The notes beneath the pieces are model-generated. The model made no database searches and had not been told where the DNA came from. It saw only the letters and a list, made by a program, of their open reading frames with translations. DNA of 10,956 nucleotides from CAYFSC01 sp964345695 (GTDB lineage: Bacteria > Bacteroidota > Rhodothermia > Rhodothermales > Salinibacteraceae), in NCBI GenBank assembly GCA_964345695.1, contig CAYFSC010000103.1, forward strand, positions 1 through 10,956. The letters run 5' to 3'. This document shows positions 1 through 6,606 of this stretch, one piece after another. The position numbers were made by a program, and so were the translations under genes. Position 1 is the first letter of the stretch. Each line of letters begins with the position of its first letter.

Positions 1-175
1 ACCTCTCCGTGCAGACCTCTCCGCAGGTCCGCGAAGGAGGGCGGGCGCAGACCGGATACGTCCCTGCGCTGCTGCGCCGCCTCCCCGGCCGTGGAGACCG
101 AACATTTAACAAGATGCTTACACTGTCGATAATCCGTGTACCATTCCACCAAACCTTTCGGAGCTCCCAACCCCC
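1..175. other. Upstream non-coding leader of the chemoreceptor gene
   Basis: No gene is supported here. The first 80 bases are very GC-rich and can fold. GC-A-GACCT (11-18) pairs with AGGTC-C-GC (25-32) around a 6-base loop, and GCGCAG (45-50) pairs with CTGCGC (64-69). Neither is followed by a T run, so they are weak candidates for a terminator of a gene left of the window. From about 101 the base composition becomes AT-richer, and this part holds the promoter candidate listed separately. Confidence 0.4.
106..133 (+). promoter_or_regulatory. Candidate sigma-70-like promoter of the chemoreceptor gene
   Basis: TTAACA (106-111) and GATAAT (128-133) each match five of six bases of the -35 and -10 consensus and are separated by 16 bp. 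The -10 box ends 42 bp before the ATG at 176. It lies in the only AT-rich patch of the upstream region. A GGAG at 160-163, 12 bases before the ATG, may be a weak ribosome binding site. In Bacteroidota-like phyla the promoter consensus often differs, so this is a pattern match only. Confidence 0.35.
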
Positions 176-2191
176 ATGTGTTCGTTCGCGAAGAGCGCTG
201 AGTCAAACTCGTCTTCCTTTTCCGCGTCGGCTCCGTCCGATTCCACGTCGGCTCCGTCCGACGAACCGTCTGGGTCGTCGCTCCCTCGCCGGTTGATTTG
301 GGCCTTCGCGGCAGTTGCCGGGGCCGCGGCGGCAACGGGAGCCGGGGTCTGGGGCGCCTCCTCAATCCTGATCGCCGCCGGTATTTTCGTCCTCGGCGGG
401 CTCGTGACGGGCGGCATGGCGTGGCACGCGGCCCGCAGACTGGATGGCGCCACGCGTCAGATCCAGGCGGCCGCCGACACGTTTCTGACCGCGCCCACTG
501 CCGAGCGCCCCGCGCTCCCGACCGGCGGCCCGCTGGGCCCGGTCGGCGACCGCATGGCCGCACTGATGGAGACTACCCGCCGCAGTGCCACGCACATGGA
601 CGCCCTCACACAGGTGATGCAGCGCACCAGCACAGTAGACGACGTCCACGCGGCCCTCCGCACGTTTCTGCGCGAGGTGCGCGACGTGACGCAGGCCCGG
701 TACGCCGCCCTCAGCATTTTCGACGACGAGGGTGCCGTCTCCACCTTCATCACGCTCGGCATGACGGAGGCGGAAAAAGACCGCATCGGGCGGCTGCCCG
801 AAGGCGAGGGCCTGCTCGGCCACATCCACGAGCAGCAGGAAATCCTGCGCCTCGACGACATGAGCCGGCACGAGGCGTCGGCGGGCTTCCCCGACGGCCA
901 TCCGCCGATGCAGTCGCTTCTGGCGGCGCCCATCACGTACGAGGGCAAGGCGCTGGGCAACCTGTATCTGTCGGACAAGGAGGAGGTCACCACGTTCGAC
1001 CCCGCCGACGAGCGGTTCGTACGGAGTGCGGCGGAGGCCGCGGCGGTGCTCGTGAACGAGAAGTACGCCAAGCTCGAAAACGAACGCGTGCGGCAGACGC
1101 TGCGCCGCGAGACGCAGGCCATCTCCTCGGTCCTTGAAGAACTCGCCGAGGGCAACCTTTCCGTCGACATCCCCGCCGACAGCGACGACGAGCACATCGC
1201 CCGGCTCTGGGACCGCCTGGACGAAACCGTCGGCAGCCTGCAGGACCTGCTTCGCCGGGTCACCCGGGCAACAGAACACCTGTCTGCCACCTCGGAGCAG
1301 ATCTCCAGTGCCACCGACGAGATGGCCGCCGGCGCCGAGGAGCAGTCCGCCCAGACCGAAGAGGTGGCCTCGGCGATGGAGGAAATGTCGCGGACGATTC
1401 TCAACAACGCCGAGACCGTTGAGCGCACCTCGCAGCTCGCCGAGGCCACCCGGCGCGCCGCCCGCGAGAACGGCGCCGTGGTCTATCAGACGGTCGAGAA
1501 GATGCAGCAGATCGGTGACGTCGTCGAGCGCTCGGCTGCGACGATCAACCGGCTGGGCGCCTCCAGCGAGGAGATTGGCGCGATCGTTGCCACGATCGAT
1601 GAGATCGCCGATCAGACGAACCTGCTGGCCCTCAACGCGGCCATCGAGGCGGCCCGGGCGGGCGAGCACGGCAAGGGCTTTGCCGTCGTGGCCGACGAGG
1701 TGCGCGAGCTGGCCGAGCGGACGGCCGAGGCCACCGGACGCATCGAAAACATGATCTCGGCCGTGCAGAAAGAAACCCGCGAGGCGGTGACTGCCATGAA
1801 CGAGGGACAGGACGAGGTGCAGCGCGGCATTGAGCTGGCCGATCAGGCCGGCACGGCCCTCGACGGCATGATCGAAGACGTGCAGGATGTGACCGACGCC
1901 ATCGAGAGCATCGCCGTCGCGACCGAGCAGCAGTCGACGACCGGCGAGCAGATCTCGCAGAGCGTGAACGGCATCTCGACGGTGACCTCGCAGACGGCCC
2001 GCGGCGTCACCGAGATCGCCGCCTCCACCGACGAGCTCGAAGACTGGACGGCACGCCTCGTCGACTCGGTCGAGCAGTTCCAGGTCGACGACCGAACGAC
2101 GAACCCGAACGCCTCCCACGACGAAGATCCGGCCCTGTCGCCGGAGCGCCACGACCCGACGCCGGGGCTCGAACCCCGCCTTGCCGCGTAG
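176..2191 (+). CDS. Methyl-accepting chemotaxis protein with cytoplasmic GAF domain
   Basis: This 671-residue chemoreceptor should relay a signal to CheA/CheW and so bias motility. Residues 1-37 are a Ser/Pro/Asp-rich cytoplasmic tail. Two close hydrophobic helices (about 39-60 and 62-84) have almost no loop between them, so there is no periplasmic sensor domain. A GAF domain spans about 141-300 and is the likely input. A HAMP-like segment (about 315-365, with EGNLSVDIP) follows. The long coiled-coil signalling domain (about 365-655) has the conserved hairpin tip beginning EIADQTNLLALNAAIEAARA at residue 476 and continuing to VADEVRELAERT. The C-terminus ends in PRLAA with no CheR/CheB-tethering pentapeptide. 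The start at 176 is the first ATG of the frame downstream of a promoter-like pair. The next gene is 390 bp away and is probably transcribed separately. The family call is firm; the ligand is unknown. Confidence 0.95.
   Translation: MCSFAKSAESNSSSFSASAPSDSTSAPSDEPSGSSLPRRLIWAFAAVAGAAAATGAGVWGASSILIAAGIFVLGGLVTGGMAWHAARRLDGATRQIQAAADTFLTAPTAERPALPTGGPLGPVGDRMAALMETTRRSATHMDALTQVMQRTSTVDDVHAALRTFLREVRDVTQARYAALSIFDDEGAVSTFITLGMTEAEKDRIGRLPEGEGLLGHIHEQQEILRLDDMSRHEASAGFPDGHPPMQSLLAAPITYEGKALGNLYLSDKEEVTTFDPADERFVRSAAEAAAVLVNEKYAKLENERVRQTLRRETQAISSVLEELAEGNLSVDIPADSDDEHIARLWDRLDETVGSLQDLLRRVTRATEHLSATSEQISSATDEMAAGAEEQSAQTEEVASAMEEMSRTILNNAETVERTSQLAEATRRAARENGAVVYQTVEKMQQIGDVVERSAATINRLGASSEEIGAIVATIDEIADQTNLLALNAAIEAARAGEHGKGFAVVADEVRELAERTAEATGRIENMISAVQKETREAVTAMNEGQDEVQRGIELADQAGTALDGMIEDVQDVTDAIESIAVATEQQSTTGEQISQSVNGISTVTSQTARGVTEIAASTDELEDWTARLVDSVEQFQVDDRTTNPNASHDEDPALSPERHDPTPGLEPRLAA
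225..261 (+). repeat. 21-bp in-frame tandem duplication in chemoreceptor N-terminus
   Basis: The 16 bases CGTCGGCTCCGTCCGA occur at 225-240 and again at 246-261, a period of 21 bp or seven codons. The copies encode SAPSD twice within the disordered Ser-rich tail. The exact identity over 16 bases suggests a recent slippage duplication that kept the frame. Confidence 0.75.
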
Positions 2192-2581
2192 TGGATTGAG
2201 ACTGTCCCTTCACCGGCTGCTCCCCTTGTGAGTGTGAGTTCTACTGTGTAGCTTTTGATAGGAAAAAGTTTGGGAGAGCATTTACGATCTACCGTACTTC
2301 TCACCGGTAGCAACTTGCGGGAACGGTTGGTGAAACGGTTGGGCATCCAACAGGGCCTTTGATTCCCCCGATTAACGCAGAGCGGGTTCCAGCCCGTCTC
2401 TGTGCATTCCGGGACAACGACATGGTTGCCCCTTGCTCTGGGCACGGGCCCCCGGGAGCACCCCTCCGTTGTGGATTCTGATCGGGCACCGCCTGTCGTT
2501 CGCAGCAGACCGTGCCCGTCAGAACGCCGGTCACCAGCCGGCTTGCATGCGGTGAGGAGTCCTCATTTCGATCCGCCCGGC
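2192..2581 (+). other. Long structured leader ahead of the hybrid kinase
   Basis: No gene or tRNA is supported in these 390 bases. Three small hairpins lie in a row. CTACCG (2289-2294) pairs with CGGTAG (2305-2310). GTTGG (2338-2342) pairs with CCAAC (2347-2351). CAGAGCGGG (2378-2386) pairs with CCCG-T-CTCTG (2393-2402) around TTCCAG. The 9-mer AACGGTTGG is repeated directly at 2322-2330 and 2334-2342. None of the hairpins has a T tract, so no terminator for the chemoreceptor gene is evident. The kinase frame stays open upstream to 2402, but that stretch does not resemble any sensor domain. I therefore read it as untranslated leader, not N-terminal protein. Confidence 0.4.
2226..2257 (+). promoter_or_regulatory. 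Weak Bacteroidota-type promoter candidate for the hybrid kinase
   Basis: A TTG (2226-2228) precedes TAGCTTTTG (2249-2257) by 20 bp. This resembles the Bacteroidota -33 TTTG and -7 TAnnTTTG arrangement, with one extra T in the -7 element. It lies in the most AT-rich part of the intergenic region. If used, the transcript would have a leader of about 320 bases containing the hairpins described for this region. The match is imperfect and untested. Confidence 0.22.
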
Positions 2582-5554
2582 ATGTCCGTTCCCGCCCCCA
2601 CGCCCCCCACCGATCCTGACGCGGGGTCGCGACGCCGCCGCGCCCTGCAACGCTACGCGGTCCTGGACACCCCGTCCGAGCCGGCGTTCGACCGTCTTGC
2701 CGACCTCGCGGCCCACCTCTTCGACGCCCCGATTGCGCTCGTCACCTTCGCCGACGCGGACCGGCTGTGGTTCAAAGCCTGCCTCGGCCTCGACCGGCGC
2801 GCGATCGACCTCGACGCCTCCTTCTGCGTGCACACGATCCGCGCCCGCGAGGTGCTGCGGGTCGATGATGCCTCCACCGACCCGCGCTTTGCCGACAACC
2901 CGCTCGTTACCGGGACGCCGGGCGTTCGCTTCTACGCCGGCGCCCCGCTCATCACCCCGGACGGCCACGCGCTGGGCACCCTCTGCGTGATGGATACCAC
3001 GCCGCGCTCACCGTCACCGGCGCAGCTGGAGCGGCTGGACAACCTGGCCGCCATCGTCGTCGACGAGTTGGAGCTGCGCCGCGAGGCCACAGAGCGCCGT
3101 CGCAGCGAGCAGCGGTTTCAGGACGTGGTTCAGGCCGCCGGCGAGTACGTCTGGGAGACCGACGCCGCGGGCCGGTACACCTACATCACCGAGCAGGCCG
3201 AAGCGGTGAAGGGGCGCCCCGCCGATGCGCTGCTGGGCCACGCGCCCACCGAGCTTATGCCCGACGCCGACGCGTCCCACACCCGGCGCGTGTTCGACAC
3301 GGCCCGCGCCACCGGCAAGCCCTTCGCGCTCGAGCACCGCACCACCACGCCCGACGGAACGCTGCGCTGGGAGCAGGTTCGCGGCCGGCCCATCCTCGAC
3401 GCCGACGGCACGCTGACCGGCTTCCGCGGCACCGGGCTCGACGTGACGGCCCGCAAGGAGGCCTCGATGCGCCTGCGCTTGCAGTCCGAGACCCTGGCGC
3501 AGATCGCCCGCGGTGAACCGCTGAGGCGGATCCTCGGCACCTTGGTCGAGTCCGTCGAGGCGCAGCGACCGGGCATGATCGGGTCGGTGCTCTTCTACGA
3601 CGCCGAGACCAACACCATCCAGCACGGCGTGGCCCCGAACCTGCCGGACGCGTACAACGCGGCCATCGACGGCCTGGAGATCGGCCCGAACGTCGGCTCC
3701 TGCGGAACGGCCATGCACACCCGCTCGACCGTCATCGCCGACGATATCGAGACCGACCCGCGCTGGGCGGACTACCGCGACCTGGCACTGACCCACGGCC
3801 TGCGCGCCTGCTGGTCCGCGCCGCTAATTACGGACGACGGGGAGATTCTGGGCTCTTTCGCCCTCTATTACGACGAGCCGCACTCCCCCTCGGAAGCCGA
3901 TCGGACCATCATCGACACGGCACGCACACTGGCCCGGATCGCGATCGAACGCCACCGCGACGTCGACGCCCTGCGCCGGGGCGAGGCGCGTCTTCGAGGC
4001 CTCGCCAACAGCGTGCCCGGCGTTCTCTACAGCATGTACAAGACCCCGGACGGCCGCTACATTTCGACCTTCATCGGCGCGCAGGCCGAGTCGATGTTCG
4101 GGATTTCCGCAGATCCTCCCGACGACTTTTCGGACCGCTTTCTGCGCCGCATCCCCGACTCGCATCGCGAGGCCGTGACGGCCTCCATCGAGCGAGCCCT
4201 GGAAGCAGAAGAGACGTGGAGCGCAACCTTCCCGTTCGAGCGCCCCGACGGAGAGACGATCTGGGTGCGAGGCATCGCCACCCCGGAGACCCGGGACGGC
4301 GAGCAGGTCTTCAACGGCGTGCTGCTCGACATCACCCGGCGCAAAGACCTTGAGGATCAGCTCTTGCAAGCCCAGAAGATGGAGACAGTCGGCACGCTGG
4401 CCGGCGGCATCGCCCACGACTTCAACAACATCCTGCACGCCACAAAGGCCTACCTGGAGCTCCTTGCCGACGAGCTTCCGGACGACCCCGCCTTCCACAC
4501 AACCCTCGATCATGCCTTCACGGGATTGGATCGGGCCAGCGGACTGGTGGACCGGCTTCTTACCTTCAGTCGGGCCGAGGGCAAGACCGTGGAGACAACC
4601 CTCGACCTCTCGGCGGTGGTGGCCGACACGATCGAACTGGCCCGGCCCGCCCTTCCGACCGAGGCGCACCTGCGCACCGAGGCCCCAGAGGACTGCTTCG
4701 TGCTCGGCGATCCCGGACAACTGCAGCAGGTAGTTATGAACCTGATTACCAATGCCGCACAGGCCATGGAGGGCGATTCGGGCGAGAGCGTGCTGGACGT
4801 GGCCGTCCGGACCATGCGGGTCGACCCCGACCTGGCGCGCCAGCATCTGCATTTGGAGCCGGGCCGCTACGTGCGGCTCACCGTCAGCGACACAGGCTCG
4901 GGGATGGACACCGACACGCAGGCACGCATCTTCGAGCCGTTCTTTACCACGAAGGACGTCGATCAGGGCACCGGGCTGGGCCTGTCGGTGGTGCACGGCA
5001 TCGTTCAGGCGCACGACGGCGACATCGGTGTGCACTCCGAGCCGGGCGAAGGGACCTCGTTCCACGTTTATCTGCCCGCCGCCGGCCCNNNNNNNNNNNN
5101 NNNNNNNNNNNNNNNNNNNNNNNNNNNNNNNNNNNNNNNNNNNNNNNNNNNNNNNNNNNNNNNNNNNNNNNNNNNNNNNNNNNNNNNNCTGCTCGTGGAC
5201 GACGATGAGCAGGTGCGCGACCTCGAAACCGTGCGTCTCACCCGAATGGGGTACCAGGTGACGGCCGTCGCTGACGCCGACGCTGCCCTCGACGCGCTCT
5301 CGGAGGCGGCCGACACCTACGACCTGATGATCTCCGACTACCTGATGCCGGGCATGAACGGCCTGGACCTGCTTCTGCGTCTTCGCGATCGCGGACACAC
5401 GCTCCCGGTCTTCATCATGTCGGGGTTCAGCGCGCGCATTTCGGAGCCCGACGTGCTGCAGGCCGGGGCGTCCGCCTTCCTCCGCAAGCCCGTGGGCAGC
5501 CGCGAACTGGACCAGACCATCACCGCTGCGCTACAGGGCGATGCGTCGTGTTGA
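2582..5554 (+). CDS. Hybrid sensor histidine kinase, GAF-PAS-GAF-PAS-HisKA-HATPase-REC (contains assembly gap)
   Basis: A soluble multi-sensor kinase of about 990 residues with no membrane helix. GAF1 spans about 24-165 (starts RYAVLDTPSEPAFDRL). PAS1 with its PAC strand is about 172-296. GAF2 is about 297-460 and PAS2 about 463-596. The HisKA H-box GGIAHDFNNIL places the phosphorylated His at 612. HATPase boxes follow: N-box NLITNAAQAM (N720, N724), G1 DTGSGMD (D770), F-box IFEPFFTTK (about 785) and G2 GTGLGL (G796). After the 100-N gap comes a receiver domain with acidic pocket D873-D875, phospho-acceptor D919, S947 and K969. There is no HPt or DNA-binding output, so it probably passes phosphate to a separate partner or uses REC for feedback. 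I chose the ATG at 2582 because GAF sensors of this type begin about 20 residues before the RYAVLDTP motif. An in-frame GTG at 2552 and ATG at 2402 are alternatives. The kinase and the receiver could be two genes if the true gap length differs. Confidence 0.88.
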   Translation: MSVPAPTPPTDPDAGSRRRRALQRYAVLDTPSEPAFDRLADLAAHLFDAPIALVTFADADRLWFKACLGLDRRAIDLDASFCVHTIRAREVLRVDDASTDPRFADNPLVTGTPGVRFYAGAPLITPDGHALGTLCVMDTTPRSPSPAQLERLDNLAAIVVDELELRREATERRRSEQRFQDVVQAAGEYVWETDAAGRYTYITEQAEAVKGRPADALLGHAPTELMPDADASHTRRVFDTARATGKPFALEHRTTTPDGTLRWEQVRGRPILDADGTLTGFRGTGLDVTARKEASMRLRLQSETLAQIARGEPLRRILGTLVESVEAQRPGMIGSVLFYDAETNTIQHGVAPNLPDAYNAAIDGLEIGPNVGSCGTAMHTRSTVIADDIETDPRWADYRDLALTHGLRACWSAPLITDDGEILGSFALYYDEPHSPSEADRTIIDTARTLARIAIERHRDVDALRRGEARLRGLANSVPGVLYSMYKTPDGRYISTFIGAQAESMFGISADPPDDFSDRFLRRIPDSHREAVTASIERALEAEETWSATFPFERPDGETIWVRGIATPETRDGEQVFNGVLLDITRRKDLEDQLLQAQKMETVGTLAGGIAHDFNNILHATKAYLELLADELPDDPAFHTTLDHAFTGLDRASGLVDRLLTFSRAEGKTVETTLDLSAVVADTIELARPALPTEAHLRTEAPEDCFVLGDPGQLQQVVMNLITNAAQAMEGDSGESVLDVAVRTMRVDPDLARQHLHLEPGRYVRLTVSDTGSGMDTDTQARIFEPFFTTKDVDQGTGLGLSVVHGIVQAHDGDIGVHSEPGEGTSFHVYLPAAGXXXXXXXXXXXXXXXXXXXXXXXXXXXXXXXXXXLLVDDDEQVRDLETVRLTRMGYQVTAVADADAALDALSEAADTYDLMISDYLMPGMNGLDLLLRLRDRGHTLPVFIMSGFSARISEPDVLQAGASAFLRKPVGSRELDQTITAALQGDASC
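5089..5188. other. Assembly gap of 100 N
   Basis: Exactly 100 undetermined bases, the conventional length for a gap of unknown size. It falls in the linker between the kinase ATPase domain (last read LPAAGP) and the receiver domain (first read LLVDDDEQ). The receiver lies in the same reading frame as the kinase at the drawn length, but with a placeholder this has a one-in-three chance of being coincidence. Confidence 0.98.
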
Positions 5555-5567
5555 AACGCCCGCATCG
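5539..5567. terminator. Hairpin over the hybrid-kinase stop codon, possible terminator
   Basis: CGATGCG (5539-5545) pairs perfectly with CGCATCG (5561-5567), and an inner CGT/ACG (5547-5549 with 5556-5558) extends the stem. The TGA stop (5552-5554) sits in the loop. It lies between two convergent genes, where a terminator is expected. Only a weak T-rich stretch (TTGTCCT) follows, so intrinsic termination is uncertain. Confidence 0.35.
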
Positions 5568-5604
5568 TTGTCCTACGGCACCGATCTGCCTCCATGGCGA
5601 CACG

Positions 5605-5645
5605 GTGGAACCGCAACGGTCTCATTCGGCCGAGGCAGGTTCCAC
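5605..5645 (-). terminator. Inverted repeat around the end of the CusF-like gene
   Basis: GTGGAACC (5605-5612) and GGTTCCAC (5638-5645) form a perfect 8-bp stem. The TGA of the minus-strand lipoprotein gene (5624-5622) lies in the 25-base loop. It sits at the 3' end of the three-gene minus-strand cluster, next to the convergent kinase gene. No T run follows on the minus strand, so it may stabilise the mRNA end more than terminate it. Confidence 0.3.
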
Positions 5646-6020
5646 ATGCTGAACGACCACGCCCTGCGTGCCCGCCACGAACCGGAATCGGATGCGGTCG
5701 TCGCGCTGCACGCCCGCCACCACCGACGGCGTGGCGACGGCAAACGCCATCGTCATCGCATCCATAAATCCAGGAATGTCGTCGTGGCGGATCACCACGT
5801 GTGATCCGCTGGGGGTGACGGAGCGCACCACGCCCGTTGCCTCGAAGGTGGCGGCGGAGTCGGACGTCGTGGGCGGCGACGCGGATGCCGGGGCCGGTTG
5901 CGAGGCAGCGGCTGGCGCCTCTCCGGCAGGCGATGACGGCGGAGCGTCGGGACCTCCACATCCGGCGAGGAGAGCTGTTCCGAAGAGCGCAAGCCAGAGA
6001 GCGAGGGTGGGGAAACGCAT
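5622..6020 (-). CDS. CusF-like copper-binding lipoprotein
   Basis: A 132-residue exported lipoprotein. The signal peptide ends in the lipobox LLAGC with Cys21 as the lipid anchor. A Pro/Ala/Ser-rich spacer (about 22-57) leads to a small beta-barrel domain (about 60-127). This domain reads GVVRSVTPSG...IRHDDIPGFMDAMTMAF...DDRIRFRF, the pattern of the CusF-like periplasmic copper-binding family often found beside or fused to Sco1-type copper chaperones. Likely ligands are H79, M86, M89 and M91. The Trp that caps Cu(I) in E. coli CusF is absent, as I recall being usual for the Sco-associated branch. It is the last gene of the minus-strand cluster, 53 bp after its neighbour. The start at 6020 is chosen because the signal peptide begins directly there; the frame extends upstream without protein-like sequence. 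Copper binding is inferred from the family, with Cu(I) most likely. Confidence 0.82.
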   Translation of the reverse strand: MRFPTLALWLALFGTALLAGCGGPDAPPSSPAGEAPAAASQPAPASASPPTTSDSAATFEATGVVRSVTPSGSHVVIRHDDIPGFMDAMTMAFAVATPSVVAGVQRDDRIRFRFVAGTQGVVVQHVEPASAE

Positions 6021-6073
6021 GGTCAGGAGCGCGGGCAGAGAGAAGAATCGGACGACTGGCAGCCCCGAGCCCC

Positions 6074-6475
6074 TCACATCACAGAGGTCCACGTGGCGCC
6101 GTTCTTGACCTCCATGCGGTGCGGGATCAGCACGCCCTCCGACCGGATGACCCCGGTCACGCGTGCCGTGGTCGACAGATAGTCGCCGACCGCCTGGGGA
6201 ACCATGATGAGCATCCACACGCTGCCAGCGTCGCTGCCCGTCCGCAGCCCCACCGGGTAGCCCTGCGCCACATACCGGCCCTCGCAGTCCGACGGCGGCA
6301 CGTCCCGCGAGTGGCAGGTAGCGTCGATCAGGCGCCCGGTGACCGTGACCGTGTCCCACACCGCTGCCTGCGACGCCGCGTCAGTCGCGGGTTCGGGCGA
6401 TGCAGCCTCCTCCGGCTGCGTCTGGCACGCAGCCACGAGCAGAAGAGCGAGAACGACGGCAGGGAAAATGCGCAT
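6074..6475 (-). CDS. Uncharacterised lipoprotein, short paralog of the upstream Cys/Met/His family
   Basis: A 133-residue protein with a short signal peptide and lipobox LLVAAC, giving a lipidated Cys17. A Glu/Pro/Ala-rich linker runs to about residue 40. The globular part (41-133) reads VTVTGRLIDATCH...DCEGRYVAQGYPVG...VWMLIMVP...ARVTGVIRSEGVLIPHRMEVKNG. It aligns block by block with the gene just upstream (6600-7046), so the two are tandem paralogs. The strand pattern suggests a small OB-like barrel. Possible ligands are C54, H55 and C64. Compared with its paralog it lacks about 20 residues rich in Met and His and has Tyr in place of the second Cys of the CxxxC. It lies 53 bp upstream of the CusF-like gene and probably shares its transcript. 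No named function is known to me; metal binding is inference. Confidence 0.8.
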   Translation of the reverse strand: MRIFPAVVLALLLVAACQTQPEEAASPEPATDAASQAAVWDTVTVTGRLIDATCHSRDVPPSDCEGRYVAQGYPVGLRTGSDAGSVWMLIMVPQAVGDYLSTTARVTGVIRSEGVLIPHRMEVKNGATWTSVM

Positions 6476-6495
6476 GGCGGCAGGGGAAAAGCAGC

Positions 6496-6545
6496 AAGCC
6501 TGCCACCCCCCTCCTCCTGTTCGGAGAGTCCGGGGCGGCAGGCTT
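6496..6545 (-). terminator. Strong hairpin between the two paralogs (partial terminator or attenuator)
   Basis: AAGCCTGCC (6496-6504) pairs perfectly with GGCAGGCTT (6537-6545). CCCC (6506-6509) then pairs with GGGG (6532-6535) after one mismatch, and an inner CTCC/GGAG (6514-6517 with 6523-6526) closes the loop. On the minus strand the stem is followed by GCTGCTTTTCCCC, a short T tract eight bases on. It lies in the 124-bp space between the two paralog genes, about 20 bases before the second start. It could terminate part of the transcript and lower expression of the two downstream genes, or protect the 3' end of the first. Confidence 0.5.
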
Positions 6546-6581
6546 TCGGCAGATCAGGGCGAGGGGCAGACCGCGCTCGCG

Positions 6582-6606
6582 GCCCTTACATCGCAGCCCT
6601 TACATC
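6582..6606 (-). repeat. 14-bp-period tandem duplication across a stop codon
   Basis: GCCCTTACATC occurs at 6582-6592 and 6596-6606. The copy at 6596-6606 contains the TAA stop (6602-6600) and last Met codon of the minus-strand gene. The other copy repeats the same bases just downstream in a different frame. A palindromic CCGCGCTCGCGG (6571-6582) adjoins it. Confidence 0.7.

Noticed and set aside
362..2152. A 596-codon open frame on the minus strand inside the chemoreceptor gene
   Set aside because: It is a shadow of GC-rich codon use; its translation is a low-complexity mix of Gly, Arg, Leu and His with no domain pattern, while the plus strand has a clear chemoreceptor.
2163..2178. CGGGG-CTCGAA-CCCCG hairpin as terminator of the chemoreceptor gene
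   Set aside because: It lies inside the coding region before the stop, has only five pairs and no T tract follows.
2378..2402. A T-arm-like hairpin GGGTTCCAGCCC that could suggest a tRNA
   Set aside because: The loop has six bases instead of seven, and no matching acceptor, D or anticodon arms surround it.
2402..2581. A 60-residue N-terminal extension of the hybrid kinase
   Set aside because: The extension is Pro/Arg/Ser-rich without a motif, spans a hairpin-rich leader, and similar GAF sensors begin close to the ATG at 2582.
3824..5398. A 524-codon minus-strand open frame opposite the hybrid kinase
   Set aside because: It runs through the N gap and has no recognisable domain; the plus strand carries every kinase motif.
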